Source of the DNA: Bacteroidales bacterium
GTDB lineage: Bacteria > Bacteroidota > Bacteroidia > Bacteroidales > UBA932
Direction of reading: 5' to 3'
Length of the DNA stretch: 47,583 nt
Assembly (NCBI GenBank): GCA_017627955.1
Contig: JAGAFU010000026.1
Coordinates: 1 to 47,583, forward strand
The position numbers and the translations under genes are program-made. Below are positions 19,371 to 27,090 of the stretch, one piece after another (position 1 is the first letter of the stretch; each line of letters opens with the position of its first letter). The notes beneath the pieces were generated by a model, which did not search any database, was not told the origin of the DNA, and was given only the letters and a program-made list of their open reading frames with translations.

Positions 19371-21002
19371 ATGTCTGAAACGACTTACAAAACAACTTTG
19401 AGGGATTCCGCGGCGATGAGGTGGATCGCGCTCCTGCTGCTGGCCCTCGGAATGTTCTGCGCCTACATTTTCATGGATATCCTTTCCCCGATCAAGGACC
19501 TTATGGAGTCCACAAGGGGTTGGGATTCCAAGGCTTTCGGTACGATGGAGGGCGCCGAGACATTCCTCAATGTGTTCGTGTTTTTCCTGATATTCGCCGG
19601 GATCATCCTCGACAAGATGGGCGTCCGCTTCACCGCGGTGCTTTCGGGGGCTGTGATGCTGCTGGGCGGTATCATTAAATATTACGCGATCAGCGACTCT
19701 TTCATCGGTTCCGGACTTGAGACCTGGTTCACGAACAATCTCAACTGGCACACCGGGGTCGGCTTCATCGATGATGTATTGCCATTTTACCATGGCATGC
19801 CGGCGTCAGCTAAACTCGCCGCCCTTGGTTTCATGATCTTCGGATGCGGATGCGAGATGGCCGGAATCACCGTCAGCCGCGGTATCGTCAAGTGGTTCAA
19901 GGGTCGTGAGACCGCCCTCGCGATGGGCTCCGAGATGGCTCTCGCCCGTCTTGGCGTCGCGACCTGCATGATCTTCTCGCCCTATTTCGCCAAGCTCGGA
20001 GGGCAGGTCAATGTCAGCCGTTCCGTGGCTTTCGGAGTTGTGCTGCTTTGCATCGCCCTCATCATGTTCATCACATATTTCTTCATGGACAAGAAGCTCG
20101 ACAGCCAGACCGGCGAGGCCGAGGAGAAAGATGACCCCTTCAAGGTCTCTGACATCGGCAAGATCCTCTCCAGCCTCGGCTTCTGGCTCGTTGCCCTTCT
20201 CTGCGTCCTGTACTATTCGGCGATATTCCCGTTCCAGAAATATGCCGTGAACATGCTCCAGTGCAACCTCACCCTGACGGAGCCCGCCGCCGGGTCGTTC
20301 TGGGCCGGTGAGGCTGTCACGATCGTGCAGTACATCATCATGCTCCTGGTTGCCGTCTGCGCTTTCTCCAGCAACTTCATCAAGGGCAACAAGGGACTGA
20401 AATTCGGCTTGATGGCGGCCGCCATCGTGGCCCTTGTCGTCTATTGCGTGATGGGCTTCAAGCGTGGCACCGCCGAGACAATCTTCGCTGTATTCCCGCT
20501 TCTCGCCGTAGCCATCACTCCTATCCTCGGCAACTATGTCGACCATAAGGGGAAGGCGGCCTCGATGCTGCTCATCGGCTCTATCCTGCTGGTGTTCTGC
20601 CACTTGACCTTCGCCTTTATCCTGCCCCTGTTCAAGGGCAGCGCTGTCGGCGGAACAGTCGTCGCTTATGTCACGATCCTGGTCCTCGGCGCCAGTTTCT
20701 CGCTCGTGCCCGCGGCTTTGTGGCCTTCCGTTCCGAAGCTCGTGGACGAGAAGATCATCGGCTCGGCCTACGCGCTGATATTCTGGATCCAGAACATCGG
20801 ACTCTGGCTCTTCCCGATCCTGATCGGCAATGTGCTGACCAGCACCAATGCCCCCGGAACTCCTCCCGACCAGCTGAATTACACCTGGGCGCTCGTCATG
20901 CTGGCCTGCCTCGGTGTCGCGGCCATGTTGATCGGCCTTTACCTCAAGGTCGTCGACCGCAAGAAGCATCTTGGCCTCGAGGAGCCTAACATTAAGGAAT
21001 AG
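19371..21002 (+). CDS. MFS transporter
   Basis: A 543-residue, twelve-helix major facilitator. The first helix (MRWIALLLLALGMFCAYIFM) is preceded by about 16 polar residues. The loop after TM2 has the MFS motif A variant ILDKMGVRFT (about residues 85-94). TM4-5 contain GCGCEMAGITVSRGIVKWFKG, read in pieces. A charged central loop (about 240-260) separates the halves, and TM10 includes LVPAALWPSVPKLV. It is a paralogue of the MFS protein encoded at 22665-24185, sharing these motifs, and lies convergent to it with the RAYT unit between them. Substrate unknown; the overall look recalls the MFSD1-like/peptide-transporter branch, which is only an impression. The gene ends at a perfect hairpin plus T-tract. 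Confidence 0.88.
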   Translation: MSETTYKTTLRDSAAMRWIALLLLALGMFCAYIFMDILSPIKDLMESTRGWDSKAFGTMEGAETFLNVFVFFLIFAGIILDKMGVRFTAVLSGAVMLLGGIIKYYAISDSFIGSGLETWFTNNLNWHTGVGFIDDVLPFYHGMPASAKLAALGFMIFGCGCEMAGITVSRGIVKWFKGRETALAMGSEMALARLGVATCMIFSPYFAKLGGQVNVSRSVAFGVVLLCIALIMFITYFFMDKKLDSQTGEAEEKDDPFKVSDIGKILSSLGFWLVALLCVLYYSAIFPFQKYAVNMLQCNLTLTEPAAGSFWAGEAVTIVQYIIMLLVAVCAFSSNFIKGNKGLKFGLMAAAIVALVVYCVMGFKRGTAETIFAVFPLLAVAITPILGNYVDHKGKAASMLLIGSILLVFCHLTFAFILPLFKGSAVGGTVVAYVTILVLGASFSLVPAALWPSVPKLVDEKIIGSAYALIFWIQNIGLWLFPILIGNVLTSTNAPGTPPDQLNYTWALVMLACLGVAAMLIGLYLKVVDRKKHLGLEEPNIKE

Positions 21003-21032
21003 ACTTTAATTCCCTGTACATACTTACAGCCT

Positions 21033-21070
21033 GCCATGTGTGCCAAGTGTCTGGCACACATGGCTTTTTT
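21033..21070 (+). terminator. Terminator of the MFS gene (perfect REP-like hairpin)
   Basis: GCCATGTGTGCCA and TGGCACACATGGC form a perfect 13-bp stem with a 6-nt loop, followed by TTTTTT. It lies 30 nt after the MFS stop. It shares outer arms with the palindromes of the following array but has a longer perfect stem and a different loop. Confidence 0.85.
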
Positions 21071-21315
21071 ATCCCCCTTCCCCTGCGCCATGCGGTGATT
21101 CGGTTTGGTCCCCCCCTCCTTTCCTGCCATGTGGTGCTTCCGTTTGGCACACATGGCCGGTTTTTCCCCATTCCCTGCCATGTGGCCCTTCCGCTTGGCA
21201 CACATGGCCGGTTTATCCCCCTTTTCCTGCCATGTGGCCCTTCCGCTTGGCACACATGGCAGGTTTGTCCCTCCTCCTTTCCGGCCATGTGGCACTTCCG
21301 CTTGGCACACATGGC
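21033..21315 (+). repeat. REP-like palindrome array upstream of RAYT
   Basis: Five 32-bp units begin at 21033, 21126, 21177, 21229 and 21284; a decayed unit lies near 21087. The standard unit pairs GCCATGTG with CACATGGC, then GCC with GGC across a single bulged A, leaving the 9-nt loop CTTCCGCTT. Spacers of about 20 nt are also conserved (GGTTT, then a C-rich tract ending in CCT). Spacing is 51-55 nt. The units read through as false ORFs on both strands. Confidence 0.9.
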
Positions 21316-21410
21316 GCAGTGGGTTGTTTCTCTATTTGCTTTTTTATTTGGGAAACTGGATTAAAATCCTTATTATTGAGAAGAAATACTTGAACAAAAA
21401 CTTGAACAAT

Positions 21411-22331
21411 ATGAGAAATTTCAAAAATCAGATGCCTTGGCTCTCAAGGGTATCCTATTCTTCTGGAACACTTGAATTTCAGTTAGTTACAACCGATCAT
21501 CTTTCGGAGGGAATTTGGTTCAGAGATGACCAGGATTTTAAGATTGGGATGAATTATGTTGCTATTATCGCAATATCCTCGGGCATAATTGTACTGGGGT
21601 TCATCCTCATGTCCAACCACGTGCACTTAGTCCTCCAATGTTCCCGCGAACAGGCCAATTGGTTTATTAACGAACTTAAGAGGAGGTATTCGGAATATCT
21701 TCATCACCGTTACGGCACGGATGATTTTCTTAGACATATTGCCGTTGATATCCAGGCGGTTGCCATTGAAGATGAATCGCTCGAAAGAGCTCTGGCATAC
21801 ACAATCATGAATTGCGTTGCCGCGAATATTTGTTTGGCGGCAAATGATTATCCATGGAGCAGCGTAGGCTCATATTTCAAGGTAGCCGTTCCTAAATGTA
21901 TGCGCCTCGGCGAACTGTCAATAACTGCCCGAAGGAGATTACTCCATAGCAGAGCCGTCCTGCCTGATGATGTGTTGATCGGGGAAGACGGGTATATTCT
22001 GCCGATGGCTTATATTCCAGTGAAGTTTGTTGAATCCATATTCAGGACTCCTAAGAGACTGAATTACTTTCTGATGAACTCTTCGAAGGCCAAGAAGCGC
22101 CTCGCTTCTGATGAGAGGCTTCCATCTTTCACGGACCAAGTGGTTCTGGCTGCCATCCCCGATTTGTGCAGGTCATTATTCCGGAAGCAGTCAGCGGCGG
22201 TGTTGTCAGAAGAGGAAATGACAGAATTGGTCAAACAGTTGCGACGTCGTTTCAGTTCAGATGTCCATCAGATTTCCCGGTTATTAGGTGTTGAATATTC
22301 AAAGGTTACTCGAATGCTGGAGGATTTCTAA
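21411..22331 (+). CDS. REP-associated tyrosine transposase (RAYT, TnpA-REP)
   Basis: A 306-residue Y1 single-strand endonuclease of the HUH superfamily. The metal-binding motif is visible as MSNHVHLVLQ, with the two histidines at residues 70 and 72. The catalytic-tyrosine helix follows as ELKRRYSEYLHHRYG, with candidates Tyr93, Tyr96 and Tyr101. This spacing and the RRY...RYG pattern are typical of RAYTs rather than of IS200 transposases. The C-terminal 70 residues include a helix-turn-helix-like segment (ISRLLGVEYSKVTRML). The start at MRNFKNQMPW is chosen because in-frame Met codons further upstream lie inside the palindrome array. No frameshift or stop interrupts it, so it should be active. 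Known RAYTs cut and join REP hairpins, and the arrays on either side are the expected substrates. Confidence 0.88.
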   Translation: MRNFKNQMPWLSRVSYSSGTLEFQLVTTDHLSEGIWFRDDQDFKIGMNYVAIIAISSGIIVLGFILMSNHVHLVLQCSREQANWFINELKRRYSEYLHHRYGTDDFLRHIAVDIQAVAIEDESLERALAYTIMNCVAANICLAANDYPWSSVGSYFKVAVPKCMRLGELSITARRRLLHSRAVLPDDVLIGEDGYILPMAYIPVKFVESIFRTPKRLNYFLMNSSKAKKRLASDERLPSFTDQVVLAAIPDLCRSLFRKQSAAVLSEEEMTELVKQLRRRFSSDVHQISRLLGVEYSKVTRMLEDF

Positions 22332-22403
22332 ATACATCCTTTTAGAGGCTATATCTCAGTATTCGGGGCCCTTTTTGTTCCCCTTTTCGTCCCTCCTTTT
22401 CCT

Positions 22404-22594
22404 GCCATGTGGTGCTTCGGTTTGGCACACATGGCTGGTTTGTGCCTCCTTTTCCTGCCATGTGGCACTTCCGCTTGGCACACATGGCCGGTTTGTCCCC
22501 CCATTCCCTGCCATGTGGCACTTCCGCTTGGCACACATGGCCGGTTTGTCCCCCCATTCCCTGCCATGTGGCCCTTCCGCTTGGCACACATGGC
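22404..22594 (+). repeat. REP-like palindrome array downstream of RAYT
   Basis: Four 32-bp units begin at 22404, 22457, 22510 and 22563, an exact 53-bp period. Each has the GCCATGTG ... CACATGGC arms, and three carry the CTTCCGCTT loop. Spacers are conserved too (GGTTTGTCCCCC, then ATTCCCT). Orientation equals that of the upstream array. The array lies between the RAYT stop and the convergent MFS gene. Confidence 0.9.
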
Positions 22595-22639
22595 TGGTTT
22601 GTCCCCCTTTGTCACCGCTGATCTGACCGGGGCTCTTCT

Positions 22640-22666
22640 GTCATTCTGAGCATCAGCGAAGAATCT
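22640..22666. repeat. Short palindromic repeat, TCATTCTGAG...GAAGAATCT family, copy 2
   Basis: GTCATTCTGAG and GAAGAATCT flank a diverged centre (CATCAGC). The element overlaps the stop codon of the minus-strand MFS gene (22665-22667), so its insertion may have supplied the present C-terminus. Copy 1 is at 14508-14533. Confidence 0.7.
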
Positions 22667-24185
22667 ATTTCCTGGAAGGAGCGTCGAGACGAAGCTCTGG
22701 ACGGCGGGCTGAGTCCAGTCGCAGGCCGAGGGCCAGCAACAGGGCGAGGATGCAGACGGTCACGAACATCAGTTCGACGGCGACCGGCCCTTCGACTCCG
22801 CTCAGGGACCGGGAAGCGGCATCCAGTGTCTGGGAAGCGGGCCCTTCGACTCCGCTCAGGGACCGGGAGGCTGCATCCAGGGACCGGGAGGCCAGGATGT
22901 TCCCGGCGAACATCTTAAACAGCATCAGCCCCAGGTTCTGCACCCAATATATTAGCGCATAAGCGGTTCCGAGCACCTTCGCCGGAACGAGCTTGGGCAC
23001 GCTCGGCCACATTGCCGCCGGGACCAGGGAATATCCGAATCCCAGAAATACCATCGACAGATAGCCATAGAACGGCACTCCGGCGGGAGCGAACGCCAGA
23101 AGCAAGTGGGCGACCAGTGCGAGAATAGCGCCTATCACCATCCAGCGGGTGCCCTTTCCGATCTTGTCCACCATGATTCCGAAAAGCGGAGCGAATATGA
23201 CCGTAGAGAACGGAAGCATCGAGACCATCCAACTGGCGGCCTCGACCGGCACTCCGAAGCGGGGGATAAGAATCGCGCTCGCGAATTTCTTGAACGAGAT
23301 GATGCTGCTGTAGAAGAATACGCAAAGCAGGGCTATTGTGATGAACTGCTTGTTCTTCAGCAGTCCCAGCACATCCGAGAAGCGGAACGACTCTTCCTTT
23401 TTCTCCGGCCCTTCGACTCCGCTCAGGGCATCGCCTTCGACTCCGCTCAGGGCACCGCCTTCAGATCCGCTCAGGGACCGGTCGTGCTTTCCGCTCAGGG
23501 ACCGGTTGGTGAGCTGAGTCGAACCACGGTCGAACCTTGCGTCCATCGCTACGAATATCGCCCACAGAATCATCCCGGCGGCCATCAACCCAAGTCCCAG
23601 GAAAGCCGGCCGAGCTGTCTCCGCCAATGAATATATCTCCCCGGGAGCCTTGGCGGCCACAAGTTTCGGGGATATAACCAGGGCGAAAGCGGTGCCAAGC
23701 CTTGCGATCGCCAACTGCAGCCCCATCGCGAAAGCCATAGGCCCGTCCTTGAACCATTTGGCTATCGAACGGGTGACCGCTACCCCAGCGATCTCGCTTC
23801 CCAGACCAAACAGCATGCAGCCAACGTAAGCCACTGACAATGAAGTCTTAGGCGCTAACCCGGAAGTGATCGCCCAGGCGACCAGGGCCGCCCCTCCAGC
23901 CATCATCCCGACGAATATGGATCCAGTTACCCGGACGCCCCATTTGTCCAGGAGCATCCCGCAGATGACCAGCCCGCCGAACACGCAGAGGACTGAATAT
24001 CCGCTCGTGTAGAGCCCGTAATCAGCTGAGTTCCAGCCTAATTCGAGTAGGGAAGGATTCTCGAACAAGTGCGACAGAGTGCTGAACATGTCGTCAAAGA
24101 AGTACGACGCGAACATCGGGACCACGAGACACGCCAGCGCCAGCCAGGGCGCCAGTTTGGGTGAACGGTCGGATTTGACAGCCAT
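22665..24185 (-). CDS. MFS transporter with repeat-derived loop insertions
   Basis: A 506-residue twelve-helix major facilitator, paralogous to the protein encoded at 19371-21002. It shares MLDKWGVRVTGS after TM2, GSEIAGVAVTRSIAKWFKDG, and LVPAAMWPSVPKLV with TAYALIYWVQNLG. Two loops are unusual. The central cytoplasmic loop (about residues 225-270) contains SLSGSEGGALSGVEGDALSG and more of the same. The loop before the last helix has two copies of an ASRSLSGVEGP-type unit. Both are translations of a palindromic DNA repeat (CCCTTCGACTCCGCTCAGGG) in the only minus-strand frame that fits the protein; the paralogue lacks them. The reading frame is intact, so the protein is probably made. Its stop codon overlaps another dispersed repeat. 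A weak -7 element (TATCTTCG, minus strand, 24213-24206) precedes it. Substrate unknown. Confidence 0.87.
   Translation of the reverse strand: MAVKSDRSPKLAPWLALACLVVPMFASYFFDDMFSTLSHLFENPSLLELGWNSADYGLYTSGYSVLCVFGGLVICGMLLDKWGVRVTGSIFVGMMAGGAALVAWAITSGLAPKTSLSVAYVGCMLFGLGSEIAGVAVTRSIAKWFKDGPMAFAMGLQLAIARLGTAFALVISPKLVAAKAPGEIYSLAETARPAFLGLGLMAAGMILWAIFVAMDARFDRGSTQLTNRSLSGKHDRSLSGSEGGALSGVEGDALSGVEGPEKKEESFRFSDVLGLLKNKQFITIALLCVFFYSSIISFKKFASAILIPRFGVPVEAASWMVSMLPFSTVIFAPLFGIMVDKIGKGTRWMVIGAILALVAHLLLAFAPAGVPFYGYLSMVFLGFGYSLVPAAMWPSVPKLVPAKVLGTAYALIYWVQNLGLMLFKMFAGNILASRSLDAASRSLSGVEGPASQTLDAASRSLSGVEGPVAVELMFVTVCILALLLALGLRLDSARRPELRLDAPSRK
22788..22861 (-). repeat. CTCCGCTCA palindromic repeats inside the MFS gene, C-terminal loop
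   Basis: Two exact copies of CCCTTCGACTCCGCTCAGGG begin at 22788 and 22842, inside a 54-bp tandem duplication. On the coding strand each gives SLSGVEG. They lengthen the loop before the last transmembrane helix. Confidence 0.88.
23409..23500 (-). repeat. CTCCGCTCA palindromic repeats inside the MFS gene, central loop
   Basis: Two near-exact copies (23409-23428, 23433-23452) and two diverged ones (23457-23476, 23485-23500) lie in tandem, about 24-28 nt apart. A further decayed copy in the opposite direction may be at 23511-23526. All are in frame, with 24-nt steps preserving the coding sense. Confidence 0.85.
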
Positions 24186-24235
24186 AATCTACAAATTATT
24201 CTATGCGAAGATAGTTATTTTGAATAAATAAATCA

Positions 24236-24257
24236 GGCGCCCCTGACAAGGAGCGCC
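24236..24257 (-). terminator. Terminator of the LRR lipoprotein operon
   Basis: GGCGCTCC and GGGGCGCC on the minus strand pair over 8 bp with one T-G wobble around the loop TTGTCA. A T-rich stretch (TGATTTATTTATT) follows. It lies about 45 nt after the stop of the second LRR gene. Confidence 0.65.
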
Positions 24258-24302
24258 CGGTTTAAAGAAATAAAGAATCAGTAAGGGGTTGGGAAGGCCC
24301 CC

Positions 24303-27071
24303 TTATTCCGTCGGTATCGCCTGGATCACATCAACGCTGTTAAGAGCGGCAATCCAAGAACTATTTGTCTTATAGGCCTCCACGCTTCCGGCAGGAACAA
24401 AGATCGAGAGGCTCGAGTGAGTTCCATTGAAAACTCCATTTCCCAATGTGGGCGGAGTAGTATTGTGAAGCGTTACCTTATAGAGGGCTGAGCATCCGTT
24501 GAAGACCCAGGAACTCATAGATGTTACCGACGAGGGGATATCTATAGTGGTCAGATGAGTGTTATTATAGAATGCCGCCCATCCAATTGAGCGGACAGTC
24601 TCTGGAATAATGGCGGAGTTGAAGTTCGCTTTAGCAAAAGCTTGAGCTCCGATGGATGTGACGCCTTCCGGAATAGTGTAGATTTGGTCCTCCAATCCGG
24701 CAGTGGCAAAGGAAGCAAGAGTCCCGTTCTTTACAAGGCATCGGCCGTCCTCGGAAATCATGTTGTTGGTTCCTGTGAAGGAGCTCAGGCCTTCGCAAAA
24801 GTAAAATGGATTGTCCGATACCGACGTGAGAGCGTCAGGAATGCGAATGGTGGTTATATTGGAACAATTGCGGAATACATGAGTGCCGAGTGTGGTAAGG
24901 CTCTCTGGTAAATCGATTGAATTTAAGGACGAACAACTCTGAAACGCGTTCATTTCGATAGTTGTCAATTTATTCCCGAAATGCACATTCTTAAGGTTTT
25001 GGCAGTTCGCGAAGGCATAGCTACCAATCGACACAACCTCGGAGGGTAAAAACACTTCGGTCAAATTCGTGGTGTTTATGAAGAAATCATTAGGTATATT
25101 GGTGATATTGCTGCCGTATTTGATGACCTTTGTCCCGTCCGGTAAATCCGCCCCGCGGGAGAATCCGTCTGGGAGTGTTTCGGGTGCGACAGAACCATTA
25201 TTGGTCTTGTACCAGATCGCGTATTCCGGCTGCTTAAAGTGGTATCTTGCCTCGTAATCACTCCATAAAGCAGTTGTTTTGTAAGCATCCACAAGGTTGG
25301 AACGAACATAAATCGGGCAAGAACTTCCATCGAACATGTGCCCCTGACTGTCATAGGCTGCTGGCACCTGCGTAGAATTGATCTCAATGAATTCCAGGGC
25401 GCTGCAGCCGCCGAAGGCATATCCTCCGATTCTTGTCAAGTTTGAAGGAATAACTAAGGACTTCAGTTGTCCGCAATTATTGAAAGCATAGGCGAAGATA
25501 GTCTCCACCCCGCCTAATGTCACGCTGCCGATAGTGGCATTGTAGAAAGCGTAAGGTGAGACCGCATAAACTTCCGGCACATGGTAGGGTTGCCCATCCA
25601 TGCCGTTAGTGGCGAAACTGACGAAGTAGGAGTACCCATTCTTATTATTCTCAACAAGCGCCCTTCCGTCTTGCGTGGAGAATTTGCCTTTGAAGCGCTT
25701 AAGATTAGGACAATTACCAAACGGGTTCCCTAAAGGGGCGAGGGAAAGGGGGCTTTCCTCACGGAATCCGAGGTGAGAGACTGACTCCGGAATGGTTATG
25801 CTTTCCAGCAAGGTGCTAGCGAAGGCGAAGGCGCCGATTCTCTCCAGACCCTCTGGAAGAGTTATTGAGGAAAGGGAAGTTCCGTAGAATGAGTAGGATC
25901 CGATGGATTTCAAGCTTGCGCCAAGAGTAACATCGCTTAGAAGTTGACAGGCCTCGAAAGCTCCTTGATGGATAGTCTCCACGCAATCTGGTAATATGAT
26001 TTCCTTGATATTGGTGTTCGAGAAAGCGTATTTGTCGATCTCGGTCACAGGAGCCTTGAACCTCAGGATCCCCACTCCGCCGTTATCCTCCGGCAAAACG
26101 CAATTAGCAATGTCCAACTCATTCCCGGTCTCCTCGGAGAGTTTATAGGCCGAGGGAATGAATGCGATAGTACCATCAGTCGTCCCATCCGCGACCGAAT
26201 ACCAGATTTCATTAAGGGAAGGGCCTTCGGTTCCCGTCACGGTGAGAGAGTAGATTGTTCCGGCATTATATTCTTTTGCGATAGGCCGTAGAGCGTTATA
26301 GGTTGTGCCATCATCTTTTGTTACGCTGATAATCAATGTCTTTCCGTCCATGTTGATAGGGGCGCACATGACATATGCGATCAATTGTGATTCGCTGGCC
26401 AGAGTCACGTCCAAATCCAAGGACGTGGTCTTTGAGAAATTGTCTCCGATTATTTCTGGCTTACTTGCCGTGAGGTCGTAATGTCCTTTTGTTACAAATA
26501 ACGGCTCATCAAGGGTCAATGTCAGCTTGGTGTATTTTCCGGCTGGAAGAGTGATCTTTGGCTTAATGACCAAACTTAAATGCTTGAAGGAAAAGTTGAG
26601 TTTTCCGTCGGCAGCACTTGTGGCCGGAGTGTACATGAAAACGCAAGGCCCAATATTGTCTGCGTTGTCGTTACCTACCTGACGCTGCCCAGAATAATTG
26701 ACAGGAATATTGGTCTGATCCAGATAAAACTCTCCTACGAGGGGAAAATAGCTTCTATATACAGCAGAGGGCTTGAAGTCCCATCCACCACCGTCAAATG
26801 TGGCGCTTGTCGCCCCTCCTCCGCCTTCCATGGAAAAATAAACTTGACTGCCTGAGTTTGGGAAAATCCCCAAGGTGTCTCCATTAGACCAGACGAAAGT
26901 TCCTCCCTGAATACTCGCTTTTGTCTCAGGACTTTCTTCTTGGATGAAATCCGCCGCATTGAACGATATGGTATTCCTGAAATCCTCTGGCCCTGGATTG
27001 TCAAGTTCATTCATCTGGCATGCTGTCAAAGCCAGAGATATAGACAACATTGTGAATATTAGCTTTTTCAT
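24303..27071 (-). CDS. Fimbrillin-like/BspA-type LRR lipoprotein
   Basis: A 922-residue surface lipoprotein. The start at MKKLIFTMLSIS is chosen because it opens a lipoprotein signal with lipobox ALTAC; the ORF continues upstream but only with polar residues. Residues about 30-290 form a fimbrillin/Mfa-like domain (FRNTISFNAADF, TFVWSNGDTLGIFPNSGSQ, FDGGGWDFKPSAVYRSYFP). The rest is a run of BspA-type LRR_5 repeats (for example LTEVFLPSEVVSIGSYAFAN), interrupted by non-repeat spacers such as NMISEDGRCLVKNGT. Such proteins are displayed on the outer membrane and mediate adhesion in other Bacteroidales. Its N-terminal domain is very similar to that of the upstream neighbour, 20 nt away, so the two arose by duplication and are co-transcribed. 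Confidence 0.88.
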   Translation of the reverse strand: MKKLIFTMLSISLALTACQMNELDNPGPEDFRNTISFNAADFIQEESPETKASIQGGTFVWSNGDTLGIFPNSGSQVYFSMEGGGGATSATFDGGGWDFKPSAVYRSYFPLVGEFYLDQTNIPVNYSGQRQVGNDNADNIGPCVFMYTPATSAADGKLNFSFKHLSLVIKPKITLPAGKYTKLTLTLDEPLFVTKGHYDLTASKPEIIGDNFSKTTSLDLDVTLASESQLIAYVMCAPINMDGKTLIISVTKDDGTTYNALRPIAKEYNAGTIYSLTVTGTEGPSLNEIWYSVADGTTDGTIAFIPSAYKLSEETGNELDIANCVLPEDNGGVGILRFKAPVTEIDKYAFSNTNIKEIILPDCVETIHQGAFEACQLLSDVTLGASLKSIGSYSFYGTSLSSITLPEGLERIGAFAFASTLLESITIPESVSHLGFREESPLSLAPLGNPFGNCPNLKRFKGKFSTQDGRALVENNKNGYSYFVSFATNGMDGQPYHVPEVYAVSPYAFYNATIGSVTLGGVETIFAYAFNNCGQLKSLVIPSNLTRIGGYAFGGCSALEFIEINSTQVPAAYDSQGHMFDGSSCPIYVRSNLVDAYKTTALWSDYEARYHFKQPEYAIWYKTNNGSVAPETLPDGFSRGADLPDGTKVIKYGSNITNIPNDFFINTTNLTEVFLPSEVVSIGSYAFANCQNLKNVHFGNKLTTIEMNAFQSCSSLNSIDLPESLTTLGTHVFRNCSNITTIRIPDALTSVSDNPFYFCEGLSSFTGTNNMISEDGRCLVKNGTLASFATAGLEDQIYTIPEGVTSIGAQAFAKANFNSAIIPETVRSIGWAAFYNNTHLTTIDIPSSVTSMSSWVFNGCSALYKVTLHNTTPPTLGNGVFNGTHSSLSIFVPAGSVEAYKTNSSWIAALNSVDVIQAIPTE

Positions 27072-27090
27072 GATAGACAATAATTTATAA

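Larger units (their letters stand above)
21033..22594 (+). mobile_element. RAYT transposase gene bracketed by REP-like palindrome arrays
   Basis: A single gene for a Y1/HUH REP-associated tyrosine transposase lies between two arrays of nearly identical 32-bp palindromes. This is the arrangement expected of a REP-generating unit. The palindromes are in the same orientation on both sides, opening GCCATGTG and closing CACATGGC. RAYTs are domesticated relatives of IS200/IS605 transposases, and no left-end/right-end IS structure or target duplication is visible. The flanking genes are intact. Confidence 0.8.

Noticed and set aside
20939-21393. Several overlapping ORFs on both strands reading MCAKRK or LAHMAG repeats, near 21000 and again near 22400
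   Set aside because: They are translations of the palindrome array, open only because the repeat lacks stops; there is no start context or protein-like composition.
21105-21410. N-terminal extension of the RAYT ORF through the palindrome array
   Set aside because: The extension is pure repeat translation; RAYT homology begins after 21411.
21033-22594. CRISPR array (32-bp repeats about 53 bp apart)
   Set aside because: The spacers are as conserved as the repeats, the repeat is palindromic over its whole length, no cas gene is present, and a RAYT gene lies between the two blocks.
22665-24185. SLSGVEG as a protein repeat domain of the transporter
   Set aside because: The same DNA repeat appears outside genes and in another frame in the dapE-like gene, so it is a DNA-level element.
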